Assembly (NCBI GenBank): GCA_020205615.1 | Contig: CM035171.1 | Span: 23,563,741-23,627,740 of the forward strand | DNA from: Panax quinquefolius | Lineage: Eukaryota > Streptophyta > Magnoliopsida > Apiales > Araliaceae | Direction: 5' to 3' | Length of the DNA: 64,000 nucleotides | Shown here: piece by piece, positions 11,322 to 21,022 of the stretch | Numbering within the stretch: the stretch's first letter is position 1 | How the letters are laid out: each line of letters begins with the position of its first letter | Made by a program: the position numbers and the translations under genes | The notes under the pieces: model-generated | Databases searched by the model: none | The model's input: the letters and a program-made list of their open reading frames with translations, nothing else | What the model was told of the DNA's origin: nothing

Positions 11322-12942
11322 ATTTAAAAGATTTTGCTTTAAATATGGACCATCAAATTAAAGTAAATCAATCTGGATCGATTCATGAGTTAGTTCTTAT
11401 GCGTATCCATTCTTCTATAAATAGAAGCTCATTCCTTCATTATTTTCATTTAATTCAATTGAAACTCTACAGAGAGAAAATTATAGAGAGAAAGAAGAAG
11501 AGAAGTCGCTAACTTTCTTTTCCTATATTGATTTCTTTTACTAGAAGGGATATTATTCTTTTGTATTCATGAAGAGAACTTGATTATTCCATTCCTTATT
11601 ATTTTGTTGGAATAACTCGTATATGCTTGGACTACCCTATACCGGTGACATTCTTCTATTATTTCGCCTTTTATTATTACATTGGAATATCTTGTGCGTG
11701 TGTTTTAAGGACTGGTTAAAATCTTTATTATTATTACATTTGGAATATCACATGCATGCGTTTTACATGGGACTGGTTCCATCTTTATTATTATTCTCAT
11801 TGGAATATCATCGCATACATGCTTTTACGTCGGACCTGATTCCGTTACATATTATTCTGTTGGAATAACCTGTCTATGCGAAGTACCGCATGCATGGTGA
11901 TTTCTTTTGTTATTCCATTCTTTATTATACTCAGTTGGTTAAAGTTTTGACTTCTATACTCCATGAAATTAGTGGAATATCCTTGATATTTGCGCTTCAT
12001 CCAGAGATTTTTCATGGAAATATTCTTTGGAGCATTCTTGAATTTTACTTTACAAAGAAGTATCATGTTGACAATTTGGACGTTATTAGTTCCTGAATAA
12101 CTTAATTCTTGAACTTGTTTTATTGAATTCTTATATCATTGTCATCATCCTCAAGTTTACTTTTTTTTTTGAAAGTCATCTGTGGCCTGTAGTGCATAGA
12201 TGGACTTGGTATGATTATGACCAGGGATTATTTGGTGTAATCATGACCGTAATGTTACAAATGATGTGGTAAAAGTCCTCATTGGCCCGTAGTGCATTGA
12301 TGGACAGTTGTTGGCATGATCATGACCATTGATGAATACACGAATCTCCTTGGCACGTAGTGCATGGACAATTTGTGGTTGTGAACCTAATGAATATCCT
12401 TGGCTATAGTGCAGGGATGATGTGGATTATTTATTTAAGCTGAGTCTCAGCGATAAAAGTGATGAAAAACCTTTTAAATCATAAAAGATAGTAGATTTTA
12501 TTCTCTACTTGACTTTTTAATGGATTGCTTGATCCGCTGCAATTAAACTTGATGTCTATTGTATTTTATCAGTTTAACATTGTTGAAGGCTAATGATAAT
12601 TTATTCTGCATTATATTATTCATAATAATTCTTACTGGGCTAGTTGAGCTCACCCCTTTCTTTCACTGTTCTCTTCAGGAAATGAGAATATAGCTGGGAC
12701 GAGTCGAGGAACGGAGTGATGGACCAGATGATAGTATTAGCTAGTAGTCCTCACTATTATGTTAAATAGTGTGAAAATTAATGTAATGAGGACTTATTCT
12801 AAGAGTGGATATTGTCTAGAAGACAGTATTTGTATTAAAACTCACAGCTCTCTTGTTGTATAATTAAGGTTGTATTTATATTCTGTACCATGTATTTGGC
12901 GACTCAGAATAGGTGATCTATACCTATTTTGGGGGCGTCACA
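10603..12942 (+). repeat. 3' LTR of element A (2340 bp)
   Basis: Starts TGTAAGTCCCC (one change from the 5' copy) and ends GGGCGTCACA. It carries the same internal order as the 5' LTR: microsatellites 11106-11165 and 11263-11319, TATA box 11415-11424, ~60-bp repeats 11580-11950, four stem-loop units 12170-12420 and the U5 hairpin near 12909-12929. Confidence 0.95.
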
Positions 12943-12947
12943 TTTGT
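12943..12947. other. Target site duplication of element A, right copy
   Basis: TTTGT, identical to 3312-3316. Confidence 0.93.
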
Positions 12948-12954
12948 TGCTATA

Positions 12955-13180
12955 TATATAAGCAAGTAAACACTCTGGATGTAAAATCCAGGCTCATCGA
13001 ACAGAGTTCTACAACAGTTCATATATATAAGTATATATATATATAGAAAAGCGAGTAAACGCTCCGGACATAAGTTCAGGCTCAATCGAGGCATAACTCG
13101 ATAATGTTAGTCCATATATAAATATATATAAGTATATATACAAATAGAAATAAAACCACGGACCGAAGTCCGGGCCTACA
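12955..13180. repeat. Degenerate repeats with paired 'CCGGA/TCCGG' motifs
   Basis: Three diverged units each pair an AAGCAAGTAAACACTC-type start with a GGATGTAAAATCCAGGCTC-type end, separated by TA-rich spacers. The layout resembles the array at 2920-3217, so both may be parts of one array split by element A. Confidence 0.5.
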
Positions 13181-13472
13181 CACACAACACGATTCTCAAC
13201 GTGAAGAAAAATGTGTGCAAAGATGAAGAGAAAGACTTTCAAGTGTGTAAGAAGGCTTACAGTGAACTGCCAAAAAAGGCTTCTATAGCTTTAAATGGAT
13301 GAACACTTGGCTCCCGTCGATAAAAAAGTAGCTATATATGAGTTCACAAGTATTTAAAATGAGAAAGCACTCAGTTTAGGGTGTGTACAGATCAAATTGG
13401 ACAGGGCTTCCTCGCTGTTTTCTCTTATTAAATGGCTACCCCAAGCCCTCTATTTATAGAGGGGGAAGCCAC

Positions 13473-13553
13473 AGGTGTACCTGCGGTAGCCGCAGATGCA
13501 CCTGCGGCAGCCGCAGATGCACCTGCGGCAGCCGCAGATGCACCTGCGGCTAC
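13473..13553. repeat. GC-rich 21-bp palindromic minisatellite
   Basis: Three and a half copies of GCAGATGCACCTGCGGCAGCC. Each unit contains complementary arms CCGCAG/CTGCGG around a short loop, so every unit can fold as a hairpin. The base composition is far above that of the surrounding DNA. It lies just after TATTTATAGAG (13449-13459). The Ala-rich frames read through it on both strands are repeat artefacts. Confidence 0.85.
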
Positions 13554-13919
13554 CCAAGGTGCCCTGGGCTTCGTGAGTCCCGCCGTCTCGAAGTACATGC
13601 ACGTGTGCAACGTGATGTCCGCTCGAGCTTTTAGAACTTCAATCTGGGCATCTGATTGAGGTGTATAAGACCTGTTTTGGCATACTACTGTCGAGAGCTA
13701 CGCAATGACATGGGATTAGAGGTTGTACGAAGTCAGGAAGAAGGAACCATGTCCTTGGTCTTCAAGCTTTAAATTCTACCCGGTGTTCTGCCTTACGTAG
13801 TAGTCACTCGGGATTGCAATTCCTTGGTTCTTGTGGGACATTGTTATGTAGAATGTATGTTGAGATGTTTGGTGAGATGGCGCCATGTGGGGTTGAGGTG
13901 GCAAAACTGACGATTTTGC

Positions 13920-14390
13920 CCTTCACCGGGGTTATCTCCAGTTTGGGCTGATAAAGCAGACGTTGCTCAGGGTTATCTCTGAGATTGAGCTACTGTAAGT
14001 GCTGGATGTCCTCATGGTTATCTTTATGGTGTGCATGTCCTTCTGGGGTTATCTCCGGGACTGAACCTGAGTGCCTTGGTGTTATTTCCTAGGTTGAAGC
14101 TGACTGCATGAGTTGAAATGAGCATCTCCGGGGTTATCTCTGAGGTTGACATTGTCTTTCTCGGGGTTATTTTAGGGACTGAGACTGAATATCTCGGGGT
14201 TATCTCCAAGATGAATCTACCTTCTCCGGTGGGATTTTCGGTATTTGAATTGCATTCCCCAGGGTTGTCTCTAGGGTTGGAAACGATACTCCCGGCGCGT
14301 CTTTCAGGGTTGAAACTGAATTTTCGGTGGCATTTCTGGGATTGAGTTGAGCTGTCTTCCAGGGTTATCTCTAAAAGAAGATTCTGTTTC
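13920..14390. repeat. Degenerate 'GGGGTTATCTC' repeat array in the Tat LTR
   Basis: About ten copies of the core GGGGTTATCTC, each followed by a variant of GAGGTTGA or GGGACTGA and 20-35 bases of diverged spacer. The array ends shortly before the inferred LTR border. Confidence 0.7.
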
Positions 14391-14435
14391 CTGCAATGTT
14401 AGTACCAGGTATGCAGAAAATTTCGAGTGTCTACA

Positions 14436-17095
14436 GGTTCATTAAACATAAATTTTGGTCCAAGTCCGTAAGTCTGGTATATCTTACGAGCACGTCTAGG
14501 TGATCAACCTATAGTACTCTATGTTGTACAACACTTCTTCTTTAAACGTATTTATGTTTATGTTTTGGCAACCTCACATGCCTGTCGATTGACGATAAAA
14601 CATTTGTTTATTCATACTCAGTCTTTCTTTAAAATCCATACCATAACAGTTTGGCAAAAGATAGAAACATTACAATATTTTGATAGATTATAACGAAAAT
14701 CTATCAAACACATTAAGTCTAGCCGAAGGAATTGGCTTCGACTTCATCATTCATCAATTCATGCGTAAGATACATGAATCACAAAGCTTGTCTAGAATGA
14801 ACATAGACAAGGGTTAAAAGACATGCCTTCAGCGTCTTCTACAGATAATATACTTTCTTTTTGAGTCTTTAAGGATTCTACAATACATAATCACATAACA
14901 TACTACATTAGGTCATAATCAATCATGTATGGTCACTAATGTATCTTACCCTTCTTCTCAATCTAATCGTTCTTTAGATTGGTTAACATTGGTTACAGTT
15001 TATCGCATTAATTCTTATAATCTTTTGACAGCCTTTAGTTATAATTCTTAATGTTATTATCATCTTTAAGGATGTTACTTTATGTTTATTAAGGTATTAA
15101 TTCACCATTAATCAGCTTTTAAATCCTTTACATTCATTAACATTCTTTACTGTCTCCTTCTTAGTGTCAAGCGCCATTTTCCTTACTAAAGTCTGTATTT
15201 GCACATGACTCTCAAAGATGTCTGGATTTGGTTCTCGGCGCTGCGACGCCACATTCTATACTATGGGTCGTGTTGTGGCACTACTCGACGATGATAGTTT
15301 TGGTCTCGATGCAGCATGGCGCGCTTTATAGACTTGGGCGCATTTGCAAATGGGACACAATTCGTGCCTCGCACGCTTTTGATAGATTTCTTATTCTGTG
15401 AACTTTCCGGGCTCATAACTTGCTCATTATAAGTCTGAATTGGCTCGTTCAAAAGTCGTTAGCTCACAAATCACATGAACTATGTGTTCATATAAGAATT
15501 TTAAATTTTTGATTCCGTTAACATGGAATTCACCTATTAAGTTCTTTATTACAAAAATGTTAAACGTTCGTGAACGTTCATAAGCTCGTTTCATCGTTCT
15601 AAGTCAGAATTTGACCATTTTCGAGTTTGCAACTCTAAAATGCAAACTTAGACTATTCTCCATTGAAAACTAATGTTTCCGAGTTCAATGGTGACTTTTG
15701 ACTTCTATTTCGAGAATTTAACTATTTCGATGATTATCGTCTAATCTCATAAATTTTGCCATAACTTCGTTATTTGAGATTTTTACTCCATTCCAAATGG
15801 ATTCATTACATTAACACAATATATATTATCTAAGACTATAAATGTTGGTTTTAAACTTGTCCATCAACAACAACATAACAATCCTTCAATGTTTTTCATT
15901 GGTTCATAACTTTTAGGATTATGATTCCATTTGTACATGGTTTAATAAGGTTTAAGCCCTCTAATGACCATCCTTATCCATCCTTATCATACATGCTCCA
16001 CCAATATCCACTTCTCTATCAAACAAGAATTGAAGAGATGGAGAATAATGATCTAAAGGTTTCTTACCCTTGAAGTTCAAGCTTGGTTCTTCTTCTTTTC
16101 TTCCTGAATTATCAAAGCTCTAGCTTTTCTCACTTTTCTCTCAATAATCTAGGATGTTGGTGGAAATTAAACAAGGAAAATGACAAGCTAAGCTCCCTTA
16201 TTTATAGAATTTTCCAAGTGAGGGCATTAAGGTCAAAATGCCATCCCACCTCCTCATTTCCACCTCCTTACTATTCCTATCTTGGTCACCAAGTAAATTC
16301 ACTTTACTTGGTCACCAAGATGGCTGGCCATGTGATCCATGGGGCCTACATGGGTTACCCCATGGGTTTTTCTTATCCGGTAGCCCATTGGTTCGATCCA
16401 CGAATCCGATTCTTGGTTTGGGCTTAGGTTTTAATAATTTTAGCTTAAAATTTGGGCTTGCATTTCATATCATTGGGTTTTAACAAGTTTGCACTTGGGC
16501 TTGCCCAATTCCTACATAAATCCTACAAGTTCACTACAATTAGCTTAATGATTCTAACGTATAGTCTACGTATTATTCTCGTATACTAAGTTGTATAATC
16601 ATTCATCATATACTATGTGTCATTCTTCATATATACTTGTATAATACCTCGTATCATACTCGTATTCATTGCTTCATATAATACTTACTTATTATACGGC
16701 CATCATTTATTCAATTTTCACTTTCCCTAACTTTCTTGAACTTAGTACGCAGGCGAAAAACTACGTTTGTCAAACTTGAATTATTATTACATAATCCATC
16801 CTTCCTTATTATTCTATCGTCACGTATTTCTCTGAAGATCAAAAATAATTCCCGATCAGATATTGATGAATAGTGTTTTTCAGAAAATTTCTTGGAAAGC
16901 TTTTATTTTTGTCTTGGAAATTCAAACACTTTAATTCCTTCACGTAGTCAAAATACTATGATATTCCGACACTATTAGGTTATAGAACAATCTTTATCTT
17001 GCTTACTCATTAATAATAACATATAATATAATTTTATTCATTATTTAATCAAATAAAATTATTTTATAATTAATTTGATTTTCTCGATCGTTACA
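14436..17095 (-). repeat. Probable LTR of an older minus-strand chromovirus, truncated
   Basis: On the minus strand the right end reads TGTAACGATCGAGAAAATC, a start common to plant chromovirus LTRs, with the GGGGAGA run about 14 bases before it. A TATA box (CTATAAATAA, complement of 16198-16207) and a CT-rich downstream stretch lie in the expected order. The left part is lost where the Tat element abuts at 14436, as expected if Tat inserted into this LTR and the rest lies beyond the left window edge. No coding sequence is attached on the right, so a solo LTR is possible. The short frames within (e.g. 16083-16427) match nothing I recognise. The call rests on LTR-like architecture only. Confidence 0.5.
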
Positions 17096-17787
17096 TGACT
17101 TCTAATTATCTCCCCTAAAAAGTTGATTTCTAATAAGATAAATATAAATATATAATTATATAAACCTTTTGTTTTGAGAAGATAGTCCAACTTTACTTTT
17201 TAACTTTGTTTTTACATATGTATTATATTAGGTAAAGATAATTATTTAGAAGGATGATGATAATACTTTCGGAGTAATAATTGCCCTTGGAAATTTAAAA
17301 TGTCAAACTAAAAGTTCAAAATTTTGATGAAACAAATGTGTGTTGTAACGTTGTTGAATGCATATTTATTTTGCCAGTATAAATCATGTATTGTTATGAT
17401 ATTATTAAACTCATATTTTTTTTATTGTTAATTAGTTTTGTTGTGACATTATGAAACCCATATTTTATGCTAGATAATGTATTTTTTTTTTTTTGCATTT
17501 TAGATTCTGATATCGACATACTTAATTTGCACGCAGCTTTTTCCATGACATAGGAAGTAAGGAATTTTATATTTTAAAATAATTCTATCAACTACAAAGT
17601 TTATTCTTAAATTTTAATTTTAGATAAAATTTACGAGAAAAGAAATATATGTTAATGAAACCAAGGCTTTAAGAAAAGATGAAACTTTTAAGTCGAGATT
17701 CTAATTGTATATAAACATGCTCATATGAGGATACATTCATCGAAATATATTTCTTCTAGTATTCCTAGAGCCAATCAAATGTTCAAA

Positions 17788-17834
<47 letters not shown>

Positions 17835-18310
17835 GGGGCCCTCTAATCGAGGGACTAGGACGATTAACCCTCCAGCCCGTATTCAGGAACGGCCCTGCAT
17901 TAACATTTATTTAAATTATCGTGTTAGTGGATTACATGGACAATCAAATTAATTACTGCTTGTTTAAATTTCATGTAGGGCTCGTATCTGCCTGCAAGTG
18001 CACGAGATTCTATATCAAGGCAGCCCGGACATACATAGGATTTTATGCCAAGGCTGCCTGGACAAAACATTATTATTGTGAAACCTAGTGATTCTGCAAC
18101 TCCTACATATCCCAACAGTACGTAGTAAACAACTCAAAAACAAACCGAAATTCTACATTTATGATTAAAATGTAAAACTTTATCCAGAGTTTATTGCTTT
18201 GTAGAGATATGACATCTGACTTGACAATTTAGCAAATTGTTATCTAGTGCTACAATTAGTAGTTGCACTACTAATTACATATTAAAATACTAATAAATAT
18301 ACATTAAGGA
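17096..18310. other. Degraded host/intergenic DNA with a DNA transposon remnant
   Basis: AT-rich sequence without a recognisable gene. It contains a TA microsatellite at 17790-17830 and then GGGGCCCTCTAATCGAGGG and CAGGAACGGCCCTG (see next entry). At about 18009-18070 there are two diverged copies of a ~35-bp unit (core CAAGGCAGCCCGGACA / CAAGGCTGCCTGGACA). Confidence 0.5.
17831..17897. mobile_element. Terminal remnant of a DNA transposon, hAT-like
   Basis: Sequence running from TTTTGGGGCCCTC to CAGGAACGGCCCTG after a TA run. Many plant hAT-type elements end in CAGGGCCGGCCCTG preceded by a GGGGCCC-rich block, so this looks like a diverged terminal end. I could not find the opposite terminus or an 8-bp duplication. 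Confidence 0.35.
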
Positions 18311-18691
18311 ATGAGTTTTCTAATTAGCTTCTTATATGCGTATGTTCTTATTGAATCAGATCTAAACATTCTAGACTTAACATCTGAAAATGAAGAAGAA
18401 ATTCCTATAGAAGAAGCTGTATGTAAATTATATTTCAAAACATTTGAAACAGGAAATATTTTCAAGGCAAAATGTATGTGCCCAAATACCCTCACACATG
18501 AAGAATGTATACTCAATTGGTCCGGGGTGAAAGGAAATAACGAGTGTGATGTTTGTGAGCAAGAGATTCAGAGCTTTTCAGTAAATTGGCATCCGGTGGT
18601 GCCTAATCAATTACAGAAGCCAAGCAAAAGGGGTTGGATTTCACGATTGAAAATGTATTCTGCATTACTATTCGCACACACAAGACACTAA
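18311..18691 (+). pseudogene. RING-CH (RINGv) zinc-finger gene fragment
   Basis: Open stretch of 126 codons. Residues 28-36 are acidic, then residues 38-82 match the C4HC3 RING-CH pattern of plant membrane-type E3 ubiquitin ligases: C38, (Y41), C55, C57, H63, C66, C79, C82, with THEECILNW and KGNNECDVC at the expected places. The second ligand of the first pair is Tyr where the family has Cys, so the first zinc site should be broken. The C-terminal 35 residues do not resemble the conserved continuation of the family, and there is no membrane segment. The ATG used is simply the first in frame. Best read as an exon-sized relic of a host gene, or a gene piece left by transposition. The copia element inserted 240 bp downstream. 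Confidence 0.7.
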
Positions 18692-18928
18692 CACACGTGT
18701 CTATAACTCAATTTGACGACTCAAAAGGATTAACCTTTTGGTTGAGATTTCACCATACTTATTAATTCATCTATATTTTTAAATTTATTCAATACAGGAT
18801 TTATATGAAATATCTCAATGGTTTGAGATGTACTAGCATGGCTAATGTTGGGTAGATCGTAACGCATAAATTAGAATAATTTTTTTATTAGAAAAAGAAA
18901 AACAAGTTTCAAGTTGGGTTTTGATGTT
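18692..18928. other. Host spacer before the copia insertion
   Basis: AT-rich spacer with no frame or motif I can name. A short inverted repeat CAAAAGG/CCTTTTG lies at about 18721-18741. Confidence 0.4.
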
Positions 18929-18933
18929 TAATG
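18929..18933. other. Target site duplication of the copia element, left copy
   Basis: TAATG, identical to 27917-27921. Confidence 0.93.
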
Positions 18934-20781
18934 TGAAAGTAGTATGCACACAAGTCAATCATGTTTGATGATAAAGCATATACTTTGAAACAATCTTATT
19001 CATTTATTAATAAAAAGTATTAATTTATTAAAGGCTTTTAATTATCTACATGATGCTGTTTTATAATATGTGATAAACCCATAGTTTTAAGCAATGCTTT
19101 TAGAATAATGATGATGATCATTCTAATGAGATCTAAATTCTTAGAAAGCTTAAAACTAAAATAGTTCCCAATCGTTGGATTACTGAATTGGGGATTAGTG
19201 AATCCGGATAGATTGGTACATACGTTGCTTTCTCATTAGATGAGGATGATTGATCTCATGATCATTTGTGTGGAGACACTAAAGCAAGTATGTAGGTGCT
19301 TATTAGAGAATAAGTTCATCGAACGTTGGCTCGCTAAGGAATACCTAATGGAGTTTTACTTGCTGTCAATAGGAATTTCAGTAGTGATAGTAGTACAAGT
19401 GATCCTTGGACTTGAGATCATCATAGTATCTTGTGTATGATGAGTTATACTTTGACTTATTCCTTAAGACCCTTAGGGTATATCAAAGGGTATGCTTGGG
19501 TATAATAAGTTGTACATGGAGATAATGTATGATCAATAAAGAATCTACCACTTTATTAAAAGAAGAGAAATGTCCTATGTGATTCGATAAATGACAACCC
19601 AAAGAGTCCTTGGTTAAGGCGTAATGAAATTAGAAAGGAGTTTCTAATTTGCATTATTTGGAGTTGTGCATTTAAGGATCGAAATACATATAATTAAATA
19701 AAATAAGACTTGATGATAATTCCATGTCTTATATTTAATTGGGACATTGTATGGTGGAAGGATTGAATTGCACAGTAACTATTTACTCAAAGGTTCTTTT
19801 ATGATTAATGTTGAAATCTATATTATCCGGAAAGTCGTTGATCGCTAGGAGGCTTATCCCTATTGTAGAATAAATATTATTTATTTAAATAAATTAATTG
19901 TTTAATTTATTTATTTAAATAAGATTAGAATTGTTCTAATTGATTTATTCATAATAGGTTTAATATGGAGAACCTAAAGGGTCACACCATAAAAGGAAGA
20001 ATAATTATTTAAGAAGTTAATGGCATAATCGTAATAATATGTTATGTATATTTAATTTAATCTATGGTGATAGAATAAATTAAATAGCTTAATATTTATT
20101 ATTTAATATTTTAGAAATATTAAATATAAATTAATAAGAGGAGTCTTATTAATATTATTATAATTATTATTATTATTTTAATTTCTAAAAGAGTTTAGGA
20201 ATTAATTTAATATAAGTACTCTCATTTATTCCTAATTGGATTAGGAAGAAAAATTAGTTAAAGGAGTTTAATTAATTATCCCTTACAAGATTAGGGAGCC
20301 CCTTTAATTAAAAGGGTTTAATTAAATAATACCTTATTTTAATAGGGTTACTTGATATCTTTATAAGATGAGTCTTATATCGATATTAAGAATACGTTAT
20401 AATTCCAATGGTTGGAGAGTACGCTTTTTCTATATAGAGAGAAAAACTAGGGTTTAGCCAACCACCCATCTTCTTGAATCCTTCTTCTTCCTTGGTGGAT
20501 CACCTCAGAGGCCAAACACTTGGGTGGCTAACGTTGATCAAAGGAAGGAACAAACCCGGTGGATTCAAGTTGAGCGCGAAAAAGGATTGGAGGTGAACTT
20601 GTACACGAGGAAGCTCGGATCTTCAAGGGTATGTTTCTTATTCATCTTTTTCGTTTAATTAATAATTGTGCATAAAGGGTGATCCGGGTATATGGTTTGT
20701 AAAAATTTTAAACTCTGATTTTTACACGTTTCCGCTTATTTATGCAATTTGATTGCGTTCTTGAATATTACAAACCTAACA
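18934..20781 (+). repeat. 5' LTR of the copia element (1848 bp)
   Basis: Starts TGAAAGTAGTATGC and ends TACAAACCTAACA. A TATA-like CTATATAGAGAG at about 20432-20443 precedes a transcribed region ending at the PBS. The short frame at 19240-19440 is repeated in part in the 3' LTR and is not a gene. Confidence 0.93.
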
Positions 20782-20782
20782 G

Positions 20783-20796
20783 TAGTATCAGAGCCA
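20783..20796 (+). promoter_or_regulatory. PBS of the copia element, tRNA-iMet type
   Basis: TAGTATCAGAGCCA one base after the LTR; the canonical site is TGGTATCAGAGCC, one mismatch. Confidence 0.88.
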
Positions 20797-20990
20797 AACC
20801 TTTATGCGAATTATTTATTTTTTTATTTGATATGTATATTGATATGTGTTTAGAACAATTTAATTGGGCATAATTTATTGTATAAAATTTATTTGAAATA
20901 AAAAACGCTCGTTTGTGTATTTGTTGAACGCTGATTTCGTTATTAATAAAGTAGACCAGCTGTTTCTTCCTACGGTTTACAAGAATATAT

Positions 20991-21022
<32 letters not shown>

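Larger units (their letters stand above)
3317..12942 (+). mobile_element. Element A: complete Tekay-like Ty3/gypsy chromovirus
   Basis: Complete 9.6 kb element: 5' LTR 3317-5776, tRNA-iMet-type PBS, gag-pol 5964-10591, polypurine tract, 3' LTR 10603-12942, exact TTTGT duplications outside. LTRs start TGTAAG and end GTCACA. Domain order gag, PR, RT, RNase H, IN, chromodomain-like tail, with integrase after RT, is gypsy. The long LTRs, two CCHC knuckles and the C-terminal EEVPVQIL...W..H..EE.TWDLE region fit the Tekay/Del clade. The LTRs look very similar apart from microsatellite length, which implies fairly recent insertion, yet gag-pol is dead (at least nine in-frame stops, one frameshift, loss of an integrase catalytic Asp). 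Confidence 0.95.
1..14435 (-). mobile_element. Tat/Ogre-type Ty3/gypsy element, 5' part, interrupted by element A
   Basis: Minus-strand LTR retrotransposon running off the left edge. Read on the minus strand the order is 5' LTR (14435 to 2076, split by element A at 3317-12942), a two-base spacer, a PBS matching the 3' end of tRNA-Arg, about 750 bp of untranslated leader, then gag. The tRNA-Arg PBS, the very long LTR (about 2.7 kb without the insert) and the gag tail signature are typical of plant Tat/Ogre elements. The leader is too short for the extra ORF1 of classical Ogre, so a Tat-type relative is likely. Protease, RT and the 3' LTR lie outside the window, so its TSD cannot be checked. 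Confidence 0.8.
12943..14435 (-). repeat. 5' LTR of the Tat/Ogre-type element, U3-side part
   Basis: Continuation of the LTR split by element A. The right border is taken at TCTACA (14430-14435), which on the minus strand gives the LTR start TGTAGA and pairs with the TCAACA end at 2076. It contains three different repeat arrays, described separately. The border is inferred from the TG/CA ends, because the partner LTR is outside the window. Confidence 0.6.

Noticed and set aside
13473..13553. Possible CRISPR-like or other spaced repeat
   Set aside because: The units are contiguous with no unique spacers and lie in a plant LTR.
13383..13659. Ala/Asp/Pro-rich and Cys/Gly-rich frames over 13383-13659
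   Set aside because: Several frames on both strands stay open because the 21-bp repeat is a multiple of three without stops; repeat artefact, not a gene.
16083..16483. Frames at 16083-16483 as a host gene
   Set aside because: They lie in a sequence with LTR architecture on the opposite strand, have no recognisable domain and overlap each other in different frames.
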